Assembly: GCA_019247845.1 (NCBI GenBank)
Contig: JAFBAL010000054.1
Coordinates: 62,001-126,000 of the forward strand
Direction: 5' to 3'
DNA from: Alphaproteobacteria bacterium
GTDB taxonomy: Bacteria; Pseudomonadota; Alphaproteobacteria; Micropepsales; Micropepsaceae
DNA length: 64,000 nucleotides
Position numbers and translations under genes: made by a program. The notes under the pieces are model-generated. The model searched no databases and was not told the DNA's origin. It worked only from the letters and a program-made list of their open reading frames with translations. How positions within the stretch are numbered: the first letter of the stretch is position 1; each line of letters opens with the position of its first letter. Of the stretch, positions 26,336-35,597 are shown piece after piece.

Positions 26336-27435
26336 GCCGTCGCTCCATCGATTGCCCCGCGAGCCTCGCGCGGGATCGTCCTGTCATACCACGATTTGAG
26401 CCGCGCCAACGCCGGATGGTCGAGGTCGCGGTTCAAATAGCCCCAGACGCGGGGCAGGTAGCTCAGATAGCGCGGCTTGCCGTCACGTTTGTGAAGCCGC
26501 GCGAAGATGCCCGCGATCTTGGCATTGCGCTGCGCCGCCATGACCGCCATCTGGGCGCGGTAGGCGTCCTCGTCGCGGCCGGCGGCGTCGAGGTAGTGAC
26601 GGGTGGTGGCTTCGGCGATCTCCGGCGCCACGTCGCGGCGCGCATCCTCGATCAGCGAGATCAGGTCGTAGGAGCGCGCCCCCGCCACGGCGTCCTGGAA
26701 GTCGATCAGGCCGACGCGGGCGACGCCGTCGCGCTTGGGCAGCCAGATCAGGTTCTGAGCATGATAGTCGCGGTGCACGAAGACCGGCGCCGCGTCGCGC
26801 GCCCGGGCGATGGCCTCGCGCCACAGCGCGCGATGCTCGTCGACTTCGTCCGGCCGCGTCTCGCGCTTGAGCGCCAGCGGCAGGAACCACTGCGTCATCA
26901 GTTCGATCTCGGCCAGCAGCGCGGTCTCGTCATAGGCATAAAGCGGACGGTCGCCCATCGCGTCCGGCGCGCCACCGTCATGCAGGCGCGCCAGCACCTC
27001 GGCGGCGGCTTCATAGAGCTCGCGCTCGTCGCCGCCCGCACGCAAGACCTCGGCATAAAGGTCGTCGCCCAGGTCTTCGATCAGCACAAGGCCGCGCCCG
27101 CAGTCGGCGGCATAGATCTCCGGCGCCGAGAGGCCGAGCCCGCGCAGGTAGTTCGACACCGCGATGAAGCGCCCGCAATCGGCGCCGGCCAGCCGCGCCA
27201 CCGCGTTGTAGCCCAGCGCGTGACGCTCCGCCGGCGTCGCGTCGGCGGGCGCCGCCGGCGCCTCGGCCGACTGCGGCTGGTCCATCAGCATCGCGGTCCT
27301 GCCGTTCAGATGCACCCGCGCATAGGAGCGCGTGGAGGCGTCGCCGGGGCGCGGCACGATCTCGCCCCCGCGCCAGCCGCTTGCGTCGACGAATTCGCGG
27401 CGTTGCCGGTTGCGTTCAAATTCGCGCTCAGACAT
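26332..27435 (-). CDS. amgK: AmgK-like N-acetylmuramate/N-acetylglucosamine kinase
   Basis: The product is 367 aa, an aminoglycoside-phosphotransferase fold. The N-lobe has GGEIVPRPGDASTRSYARV, LMDQPQSAE and GLGLSAPEIYAADCGRGLVLIEDLG. The catalytic loop is VFVHRDYHAQNLIWLP and the metal-binding DFG-equivalent is VGLIDFQDAVAGARSYDLISLIEDARRD. Its position between tsaE and murU is the standard alphaproteobacterial order and supports the recycling kinase assignment over drug resistance. Overlaps tsaE by 8 nt. Confidence 0.82.
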   Translation of the reverse strand: MSEREFERNRQRREFVDASGWRGGEIVPRPGDASTRSYARVHLNGRTAMLMDQPQSAEAPAAPADATPAERHALGYNAVARLAGADCGRFIAVSNYLRGLGLSAPEIYAADCGRGLVLIEDLGDDLYAEVLRAGGDERELYEAAAEVLARLHDGGAPDAMGDRPLYAYDETALLAEIELMTQWFLPLALKRETRPDEVDEHRALWREAIARARDAAPVFVHRDYHAQNLIWLPKRDGVARVGLIDFQDAVAGARSYDLISLIEDARRDVAPEIAEATTRHYLDAAGRDEDAYRAQMAVMAAQRNAKIAGIFARLHKRDGKPRYLSYLPRVWGYLNRDLDHPALARLKSWYDRTIPREARGAIDGATA

Positions 27436-27889
27436 GTGCCGCCCACTTCTTGGGGCCCGACAGCTTCGCGCGGCGCGCGGTCGCTGCGGTGATGGTCAGC
27501 GCCACGTGCAGCGCGTCCGCGGGCAGGTGCGCGCCGGCGCGCTCCGGCCATTCGATCAGCGCCGCGCCTTCGTCCAACGCGTCGTCGAGGCCGAGCTCGG
27601 CGATCTCGGCTTCGCTCGCCACGCGATAGAGATCGAAGTGCCGCACGGTGAGCGTGGGCGTGTCGTATTGCTGGACCAGGGTGAAGGTCGGGCTCGGCAC
27701 CTCTTCGGCGACGCCCAGCGCATGCAGGATGGCGCGGGCCAAGGTGGTCTTGCCGGCGCCCAGGTCGCCTTCCAGCGCCACCGCGTCGCCCACGGCCAGG
27801 CCGCGCGCGATCGCCGCGCCCAGGGCCTCGGTTTCCGCCCCGTCAGCCAGCGCGACCTCCCGTTCAAAACCTTGAGAATCCTTCATCAT
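27428..27889 (-). CDS. tsaE: tRNA threonylcarbamoyladenosine biosynthesis ATPase TsaE
   Basis: The product is 153 aa. ATPase of the TsaB-TsaD-TsaE complex that makes t6A37 in tRNA. The Walker A is LEGDLGAGKTTLARAIL. SPTFTLVQQYD and the HFDLYRVAS motif follow, then a conserved LIEWPERAG. Two adjacent ATGs (27889 and 27886) are possible starts. First gene of the tsaE-amgK-murU-addB-addA-trxA run, all with overlaps or short gaps. Confidence 0.92.
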   Translation of the reverse strand: MMKDSQGFEREVALADGAETEALGAAIARGLAVGDAVALEGDLGAGKTTLARAILHALGVAEEVPSPTFTLVQQYDTPTLTVRHFDLYRVASEAEIAELGLDDALDEGAALIEWPERAGAHLPADALHVALTITAATARRAKLSGPKKWAAHV

Positions 27890-27903
27890 TGCCGATCTTG
27901 TAG

Positions 27904-29517
<1,614 letters not shown>

Positions 29518-29519
29518 CG

Positions 29520-29834
29520 GTGGCGGATCGGCCCGTCAGATGGACCGCTGTGGCCGCAGCCTATGCGGGCTGGAACGCGCTGGTCTTCCCGATGCTGATC
29601 CCGCTGATGAACGGCGGATGGTCGGACTACAACCATTTCCTCGCGCTCTGCGCCACGCTCGCGCCGCTGTCGCTCTTCGCCTTCGTCATAGCGGTGAAGT
29701 ATCTGCCGCCAGTCCAAAACCTGTTCCTGCGCGACGGTCACTCCGTCGTTGAGATTCTTCCCGTCTTGAATACGCTGATCATCGTCGCAGGCGTGTTGCT
29801 CGCGGCCTGCATCTGCGCGCTGATCACGGTTTAG
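29520..29834 (+). CDS. Small three-helix membrane protein, hypothetical
   Basis: The product is about 104 aa from GTG 29520 (an in-frame TTG at 29514 overlaps the ferredoxin stop). Three hydrophobic stretches: AVAAAYAGWNALVFPMLIPLM, FLALCATLAPLSLFAFVIAV and ILPVLNTLIIVAGVLLAACICALI. No family recognised. Tight spacing suggests co-transcription with the reductase and ferredoxin. Confidence 0.5.
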   Translation: MADRPVRWTAVAAAYAGWNALVFPMLIPLMNGGWSDYNHFLALCATLAPLSLFAFVIAVKYLPPVQNLFLRDGHSVVEILPVLNTLIIVAGVLLAACICALITV

Positions 29835-29844
29835 GAGGTGTCCC

Positions 29845-30627
29845 ATGCATGACGATTTCGGCGGATTGAAGCGCGACCTTTCTCTCATCGCTCGGCGCCG
29901 TGCGTTGGGGCTGTTCGGTGCGGGCGCCGGAGAGCTGCTGCTGCGGCCCGGTCAGCTGCTCGCCGCGGGGACCTGCGTCGCCGACGCGCCGGAGACCGCC
30001 GGGCCCTATCCGGCGGACGGCACCAACCATGCGGGCGGCGAGACCTCGGACGTGCTCACCCAATCGGGCGTGGTGCGCCGCGACATCCGCTACAGCTTCC
30101 TGTCGACGACCACCAAGGCGAAGGGCGTGCCCGTCAAGCTGAAGCTCAAGCTCGTCAATTCGAAGGATGCCTGCGCGCCGCTGGCGGGCTATGCGGTCTA
30201 TGCCTGGCAATGCGACCGCGATGCGAAGTATTCGCTCTACACGCTTCCCGGCGAGAGCTACCTGCGTGGCGTGCAGGTGACCGACGAGAAGGGGCACCTG
30301 ACCTTCACGACGATCTTCCCGGCCTGTTATCCCGGGCGCTATCCGCACATCCACCTGGAGATCTTCTCGAGCCTGGCGGCGGCAACCACCGGCCGCAACG
30401 CGATCCTGACCACGCAGCTCGCGCTTCCGGCGGACGCGTGCAACGAGGTCTACGACAACGCCCGCGGATATCAGTCGTCGATCGCGAACTTCAAGAACAT
30501 CTCGCTGCAGCAGGACAGCGTCTTCGGCGACGACACGCCCGCGCAGCTCGCCGCGATGACGCCCAAGATGAAGGGCAGCGTGGCCGACGGCTACTCGGCA
30601 GTGGCAACCGTCGGCGTGGCTGTCTGA
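29845..30627 (+). CDS. Intradiol ring-cleavage dioxygenase-like protein
   Basis: The product is 260 aa. The N-terminus has a twin-arginine-like stretch (IARRRALGLFGAGAG), so Tat export is possible but the motif is not canonical. The core shows APETAGPYPADG, CAPLAGYAVYAWQCDRDAKYSLY and YLRGVQVTDEKGHLTFTTIFPACYPGRYPHIHLEIF. These match the catechol/protocatechuate dioxygenase beta-sandwich. The Tyr and the two His (residues 168 and 170) are plausible iron ligands. The group closest in layout is the exported hypothetical dioxygenases; an aromatic substrate is inferred. A GGAGG Shine-Dalgarno lies before the ATG. Confidence 0.75.
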   Translation: MHDDFGGLKRDLSLIARRRALGLFGAGAGELLLRPGQLLAAGTCVADAPETAGPYPADGTNHAGGETSDVLTQSGVVRRDIRYSFLSTTTKAKGVPVKLKLKLVNSKDACAPLAGYAVYAWQCDRDAKYSLYTLPGESYLRGVQVTDEKGHLTFTTIFPACYPGRYPHIHLEIFSSLAAATTGRNAILTTQLALPADACNEVYDNARGYQSSIANFKNISLQQDSVFGDDTPAQLAAMTPKMKGSVADGYSAVATVGVAV

Positions 30628-30631
30628 TAGA

Positions 30632-31219
30632 TCAGCTCCCCTCGCGCTGCACGTCGCCGCCGCCCTGCACGGCCTCATTGACCTGCGGGTTGCCGCGATA
30701 GCTGATGTCGCCGCCGCCCGAGACCGCGGCATTGAGCGCGCGCGTCGCTGTCAGGTGGATGTCGCCGCCGCCGTTCACCGCGGCGTCGACCTCGGCCGCC
30801 TTGATCGGGCGCATGTCGATGTCGCCGCCGCCGTTGACGGCGAGCGCGAGACGGTCGCGGCCGGGGAAGCTGCCCTGCGCCACGATCTCGCCGCCGCCGT
30901 CGATGGCCGCGGCATCGAGGTCGGGCGACACGATCTCGATCTCGAGGTCGTAGCTGTTGGGGCAATGGTCGTTGCAGGCATCAATCACCAGCTTGCGGCC
31001 CTCGCGGATTTTGAAGCTGGTGTATTGCGTGCTGCCTTTGACGAGGGTGACGCTCTGGGTGGCGCCGTGCTTGACGACGACATGGCCGCCGCCGCGCAGC
31101 TCGACCTGGGTGAAATGCCCGACCGAGATATTCTCGGTGGCGAGCGCGGGGCCCGCGAACATGGCGGCGGTGGCGACGGCGGATGCGAGACGGATGGCAA
31201 GACGCGGGGCAAGATGCAT
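30632..31219 (-). CDS. DUF2807 (auto-transporter adhesin head GIN) secreted protein
   Basis: The product is 195 aa. The signal peptide ends AMFAGPALA. The mature part begins ENISVGHFTQVELRGGGHVVVKHG, the usual DUF2807 start. It then shows repeated right-handed beta-helix turns with a Gly-Gly-Gly-Asp-Ile signature (AIDGGGEI, AVNGGGDI, AVNGGGDI, AVSGGGDI, AVQGGGDV). Start at 31219 is supported by an AGGAGG Shine-Dalgarno nine nt upstream. Convergent with the dioxygenase gene. Confidence 0.8.
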   Translation of the reverse strand: MHLAPRLAIRLASAVATAAMFAGPALATENISVGHFTQVELRGGGHVVVKHGATQSVTLVKGSTQYTSFKIREGRKLVIDACNDHCPNSYDLEIEIVSPDLDAAAIDGGGEIVAQGSFPGRDRLALAVNGGGDIDMRPIKAAEVDAAVNGGGDIHLTATRALNAAVSGGGDISYRGNPQVNEAVQGGGDVQREGS

Positions 31220-31324
31220 TGGGGTTCCTCCTGGCTGCTGCCAGGGAAGATAGGTGCCGTCCACTAGTTTTACCGCATTGCGCGTCCGGAGCCCCGCCAT
31301 GCGGGCGGCGTGTGGCTGGAAAAA

Positions 31325-33706
31325 TCAGGCCAGTTTGCGATCCGCGTCCTGAAGGCGCCGGGGCAGATGGCAGCGCACGATCGTTCCATTGTCCGACTCG
31401 ATCTCGACCCAGCCGTCATGCAGCTCGACGAAGCGGTTCACGAGCGCCAGCCCCAGCCCGGCGCCGGCGCGCTGGCCCGAGCGCGCCTTGGCGGCGAAGC
31501 GCTCGAAGACGTTTGCCTTCACCTCGGGCGCGATGCCGGGGCCGGTATCGGCGACGGCGATCTGCACGTCCTCGCCCTCGATGCGGCCGGACAGCGTGAT
31601 CGTGCCGCCGCTGGGCGTGAACTTGCAGGCATTGGAGAGCAGGTTGAACACGACCTGGCGCAGCCGCCGGTCGTCGGCGCGGAACTCGCCCGGTTGCGCC
31701 TCGACGACGAGCGCGAGCCCCGCTTTCGCCGCCATGTCGCCGGCGAGCCCGGCGACGTCCTCGAGCAGCGCCTTCATGTCGATGCGCGTCAGCTCGAGGC
31801 GCAGCGCGCCGGATTCGATCAGCGACAGGTCGAGGATGTCGCTGATCAGCTGCTTGAGCGTATTGGCGCCGGCCACGATGTCGCCGACATATTCCGTCTG
31901 CCGCTTGTTCAGCTCGCCCGGGATGCCGCTCGCGAGGTGTTCGCCGAACCCCAGGATCGTGTTCAGCGGCGTGCGCAGCTCGTAGGAGACGTGCTTGATG
32001 AAGTCGGACTTGAGGCGGTCCGCGGCCTCCAGTGCGTCGTTGCGGTCGCGCAGCGCGCTTTCGATGCGGAAGCGGTCGGTGACGTCGACGAAGGTGACGA
32101 GGATGGCGCCGTCGGGCAGCGCCGACAGGGTCAGCGACAGGATGGTGCGGTCGTTGCGCTCGATCTCGCCCAGGTCGCGGCGGTCGCCCGAGCCCGAGAC
32201 AATGGCCTGGATCAATCCCTCCCACACCTCGGTATCGCCGAACTTCTCGACGCAGGCCGCCGCGATGGCGCGTACATGCGGCTCGCCGGCGAGGTCCTTG
32301 GGCGCAAGCTCCCACAGCCGCGCGAAGCAGGCATTGTGCAGCTTGAGCCGCCCGTCGGGGCCGAACACCGCCACACCCTCGCTCAAGGTGTCCAGCGTCG
32401 CCGACTGCACCTTGATCAGCGTGTTGTAGGAGCTCTCGAGCGTGATGCGCGCGGTCACGTCCTCGTAGAGGAACGTCAGCCCGCCGAAGGGGTGCGGCTG
32501 GGCCACGACGCGCAAGGTCTTGCCGCCCGGAACGTGCCACAGCTCCTCGGGCAGGTATTCCTGCGCCGCGCCGTAGAGCGACAACCGCTCGCGCTTCCAG
32601 GCCTGATAGTCGCGATGCTCCTGCAGCTTTCGCATCTCGCGCAGCCGGTCGAGGATCTCGCCGTCGCTGGGATGGGTGTCGAGCCAGGTCTCCGACAGGC
32701 CCCAGAGCTGCGCATAGGCGCGGTTGTAGAAGGAAAGCTTCTGGTCGCGGCCGAAGATCGCGACCGCGGTGGCGAGGCGATCGAGCGTGTCGGAATGCGC
32801 GTCCAGATGCTGCTGCAGCTTGGCATCGGCCTGGACATTCTCGGTGACGTCGACGGCACTGCCCACGATGGCGCCGTCGTCCATCGGCTGGTGCGTGAAG
32901 GCGAGCGCGCGGCGCTGGCCGCCGATGACGGCGAAGCGGCGCGTCTCCTGCACCTGACGGCTGTTGCGCGCCATGGCGGCGAGGTCGGGCTCGGAACGCT
33001 CCAGCGTCGGCTCCGCGCCCTTGGCGTCGGCGAAGGCGGTGTTGTTCCAGACCAGCTGCAGCGCGCGGTCGCGCACCCAGACCGGGATCGGCAGCGCGTC
33101 GAGCACGGCGCGGTAGTCGAGCGATTGGCCCTTCACCGCGCGCTCGGGCTCGAGCCACACCGCCGCCATGCCGCCGACGGCGCGGCCGCGGAAATGGATC
33201 GGATGGCCGTTCCTGTCATGCGCCGAGAGCGCGAAGGATTCGGCGCGCTCGCTCAAGCCGTCGAGCGCGCGGCTCAGCGCCAGCGCGTCGGGGCCGGCGA
33301 GGCAGGAATCCACCACCGCCTCGGCGCCGCCGTAGGAATAGGGGCCCGAGCCGTCGCGGCCCCACACCACCAGCGCCTCCTTGCCGGCGCCGAGCAGCGC
33401 GTCGCGCTCGCCCACCGCGGCGCGGGTGCGCGCGCCCGCGAGCTTGAGCGCGCGCTTGAGGCGAAAGCTGATCTTCTGCTCGGCCACGGCCCACAGGCCC
33501 GCGGCGATGGCCAGTGCGACCGCGCCCGCGGTCACCGCCGCCAGCACCATGTCGCGCTCGCCGAGGACGGGGAGGAGGCCGGAAGCGGCCGGCACGGCGG
33601 CGGATGCCGAGGTCACGGACGCGGCCGACAGGGCGGCAAAGGTCGCGGCCGCCAGCGTCAGCGCCCCCGTCAATCCCTTCCTGGCAACCCCCGATTCCCG
33701 TCGCAT
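31325..33706 (-). CDS. divL: DivL-type PAS sensor kinase with Tyr in place of the phospho-acceptor His
   Basis: The product is 793 aa. An N-terminal hydrophobic anchor (residues ~10-75) precedes several PAS-like segments (SLDYRAVLDALPIPVWVRDRALQLVWNN; DRLATAVAIFGRDQKLSFYNRAYAQLW; LDTLSEGVAVFGPDGRLKLHNACFARLW). The DHp helix reads FIKHVSYELRTPLNTI, with Tyr575 (TAC, complement of 31982-31984) where kinases have His. N box NLLSNACKFTPSGG, G1 DTGPGIAPE and G2 GAGLGLALVNRF are intact. Tyr-containing HVSYELRTPL is the hallmark of DivL, which in Caulobacter controls CckA/CtrA and cell division. Its place in the ahcY...tsaE neighbourhood agrees. Confidence 0.85.
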   Translation of the reverse strand: MRRESGVARKGLTGALTLAAATFAALSAASVTSASAAVPAASGLLPVLGERDMVLAAVTAGAVALAIAAGLWAVAEQKISFRLKRALKLAGARTRAAVGERDALLGAGKEALVVWGRDGSGPYSYGGAEAVVDSCLAGPDALALSRALDGLSERAESFALSAHDRNGHPIHFRGRAVGGMAAVWLEPERAVKGQSLDYRAVLDALPIPVWVRDRALQLVWNNTAFADAKGAEPTLERSEPDLAAMARNSRQVQETRRFAVIGGQRRALAFTHQPMDDGAIVGSAVDVTENVQADAKLQQHLDAHSDTLDRLATAVAIFGRDQKLSFYNRAYAQLWGLSETWLDTHPSDGEILDRLREMRKLQEHRDYQAWKRERLSLYGAAQEYLPEELWHVPGGKTLRVVAQPHPFGGLTFLYEDVTARITLESSYNTLIKVQSATLDTLSEGVAVFGPDGRLKLHNACFARLWELAPKDLAGEPHVRAIAAACVEKFGDTEVWEGLIQAIVSGSGDRRDLGEIERNDRTILSLTLSALPDGAILVTFVDVTDRFRIESALRDRNDALEAADRLKSDFIKHVSYELRTPLNTILGFGEHLASGIPGELNKRQTEYVGDIVAGANTLKQLISDILDLSLIESGALRLELTRIDMKALLEDVAGLAGDMAAKAGLALVVEAQPGEFRADDRRLRQVVFNLLSNACKFTPSGGTITLSGRIEGEDVQIAVADTGPGIAPEVKANVFERFAAKARSGQRAGAGLGLALVNRFVELHDGWVEIESDNGTIVRCHLPRRLQDADRKLA

Positions 33707-33755
33707 GTTCCGCGAATCACTGTGGAATCAATACGGTACCCACATTGGGTGAGTC
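33693..33755. promoter_or_regulatory. Cluster of four GANTC (CcrM-type) sites at the divL start
   Basis: GATTC 33693-33697, GAATC 33714-33718, GAATC 33725-33729 and GAGTC 33751-33755, spanning the divL start codon and its upstream region. GANTC is the CcrM methylation target in alphaproteobacteria and marks GcrA/CcrM-controlled promoters. Four in 63 nt is dense for GC-rich DNA. Confidence 0.55.
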
Positions 33756-33771
33756 CGCATAGGGATTGTGG

Positions 33772-33786
33772 TTAACAAATCGTAAA
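33772..33786. promoter_or_regulatory. CtrA-box-like site TTAA-N7-TAAA
   Basis: One mismatch from the CtrA consensus TTAA-N7-TTAA, 66 nt upstream of divL and 83 nt upstream of the divergent GloVer gene. Both AT-rich halves stand out against the GC-rich background. A 9-nt direct repeat TAGGGATTG (33760-33768 and 33811-33819) surrounds it. Confidence 0.4.
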
Positions 33787-33868
33787 AAGCCTAGTGGTTG
33801 TGAAACCGCCTAGGGATTGCCGGTGTGGACAAGCTTGACCACGGCGGCGCAATCTCCACCCTGTCCCG

Positions 33869-35038
33869 ATGGACAGATCATGGCTTGGAGCGATCGCCGC
33901 CGCTCTGATCTCCTTCGGCGCCCAGGCGGACGATTTCCACACCCTCTATGCCTTCGCCGGCGGTCTGGACGGCGAGGCGGTCGCCGGCATTGTCCAGGAC
34001 GCGGCCGGAAATCTCTACGGCACCACGTCCGCGGGCGGCGATGGGGCTTGCGATTGCGGGACGATCTTCAAGCTCGCGCCCGACGGCACCAAGACGCTCT
34101 ATTCCTTTACAGGCGCAAGCGACGGCGCATACCCGCTCACGGGCCTGGCCATCGACCGCGCCGGAAATCTCTACGGCACCACGAGCAAGCCGGACCGCGG
34201 CACGGTGTTCAGGCTCGACGCTAGCGGCCGCCTTACGACGCTGCATGCCTTCGCGGGCGCGGAAGACGGCGACGCGCCGCTCGGCAGCCCGATCCTGGAC
34301 CGCAAGGGCAAGCTCTACGGCACCACCGTGCGCGGCGGGCATTGGGGCCGCGGCACGGTCTACAAGATCACGCCCGACGGACGCGAGCGCGTGCTCCATG
34401 CCTTCGGCGGCACGACCAGGGATGGCGACGGCGACGGCCCGGCCTCATCGCTGATCCTGAACCGCGACGGCAACCTGTACGGCGCCACCGGCTATGGCGG
34501 CAGCAGCGCCTGCAACGACCGCGGCTGCTGCGCGACGCCCGGCTGCGGCACCGTGTTCAAGGTCGCGCCGGACGGGACGACGACCATCCTCTATCGCTTT
34601 CCTGGGGGCAGCCAGGGCGAGCTTCCCGTCGGCGCCGTCGCGATGGACAAGGCGGGCAACCTGTTCGGCGCGACCGAGCAGGGCGGCGTCGGCGCCGGCA
34701 ACGGCGGCGGACTGGTCTACAAGCTGACTCCGGACGGCGTGAAGTCGGACCTGCATGCTTTCCAGATCGCGACCGGCGCCGTGCCGCATGTGGGCGTGAT
34801 CGTCGACCGGCGCGGCAACCTTTATGGCACGGCGAGTGGCGGCGCGTTCGGCCAGGGCGTCGCCTATGCGCTGACGCGGCGCGGCAGGTACACGGTGCTG
34901 CACGACTTCACCGACGACAACGATCCTTCCGCCAACGCGCTTATTTTGGGCGTTGGCGGGGATCTGATCGGCTCGACCAGGGCCTACTCGTTCGAGTGCC
35001 CCAGCGCCTGCGGCACGGTATTCAGAATCGCGCGCTGA
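33869..35038 (+). CDS. Secreted GloVer-repeat protein without repeat cysteines
   Basis: The product is 389 aa. Short signal peptide (WLGAIAAALISFGAQA-DD). About seven GloVer repeats follow, each ending in NLYGTTSxGG...GTIFKLxPDGxxxxLYxF (e.g. HTLYAFAGGLDGEAVAGIVQDAAGNLYGTTS, TTLHAFAGAEDGDAPLGSPILDRKGKLYGTT). Unlike the 917-2281 paralogue, most repeats lack the Cys pair; the few cysteines lie together in one insertion (ACNDRGCCATPGCGTVF). Function unknown. Divergent from divL; convergent and directly abutting the hydroxylase gene. Confidence 0.85.
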   Translation: MDRSWLGAIAAALISFGAQADDFHTLYAFAGGLDGEAVAGIVQDAAGNLYGTTSAGGDGACDCGTIFKLAPDGTKTLYSFTGASDGAYPLTGLAIDRAGNLYGTTSKPDRGTVFRLDASGRLTTLHAFAGAEDGDAPLGSPILDRKGKLYGTTVRGGHWGRGTVYKITPDGRERVLHAFGGTTRDGDGDGPASSLILNRDGNLYGATGYGGSSACNDRGCCATPGCGTVFKVAPDGTTTILYRFPGGSQGELPVGAVAMDKAGNLFGATEQGGVGAGNGGGLVYKLTPDGVKSDLHAFQIATGAVPHVGVIVDRRGNLYGTASGGAFGQGVAYALTRRGRYTVLHDFTDDNDPSANALILGVGGDLIGSTRAYSFECPSACGTVFRIAR

Positions 35039-35596
35039 TCACGACGCCGACAAACGGCCTGGCGGATTGAACATCACGTCGGTGCGCAGCACGTATTTGC
35101 GGCCCTTGGTGACCGCGCTGCCCTCGTGGAACAGCGCGTGGCGGAACAGCAGGGCCATGCCGCGCTCGGGTGCCACGACGACGTCGCGGAACGCGGTCGC
35201 GCCGCCCTCGAAGCCGTCGTTCAGATAGATCATGAAGGTGATGAGGCTCTGCTCGCCGTTGTCGCGGCGGAACGGCGCGTCCTCGTGGCCCGCGAACCGC
35301 TCCGCCGGGTCGTAACGATAGAAGCGGAAGCGCTCGTTGACGCCGATCGCCTGGCGGCCGGCGAGGAAGGGCGGCACGTGCTGGCGCACGCGGTGCCACA
35401 ACGCGGCGGCGCGCGCGTGGTCGTCCTCGATCGCGCGGGCATTGTTGCGGATGGAGCGGGCGAGCTCGGCTCCGCCGCCGCTCTGGATCGCCGCCGGCTC
35501 GTAGCCGATGCGTTCGGAATGGCGGATGAGCTGCGCACATTCCGCCGCATCGGCGAAGCCGGGGATCGTGACGATGCCGTCGGCCAGCTCGGGCAC
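35039..35596 (-). CDS. Prolyl 4-hydroxylase-like 2-oxoglutarate/Fe(II) dioxygenase
   Basis: The product is 185 aa from a GTG start at 35596, one nt after the ahcY stop. The double-stranded beta-helix iron site reads FAGHEDAPF (H-x-D) with a distal His in LFHEGSAVTKGRKYVLRTD, where the Lys/Arg can bind 2-oxoglutarate. SLITFMIYLNDGFEGGATAF is typical of P4H-like proteins. It hydroxylates a protein or small-molecule target; the substrate is unknown. Coupling to ahcY may only reflect transcription. Confidence 0.8.
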   Translation of the reverse strand: MPELADGIVTIPGFADAAECAQLIRHSERIGYEPAAIQSGGGAELARSIRNNARAIEDDHARAAALWHRVRQHVPPFLAGRQAIGVNERFRFYRYDPAERFAGHEDAPFRRDNGEQSLITFMIYLNDGFEGGATAFRDVVVAPERGMALLFRHALFHEGSAVTKGRKYVLRTDVMFNPPGRLSAS

Positions 35597-35597
35597 G

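Noticed and set aside
26332-27435. Aminoglycoside resistance gene
   Set aside because: The phosphotransferase fold is shared, but adjacency to murU and tsaE in the conserved order indicates the AmgK sugar kinase.
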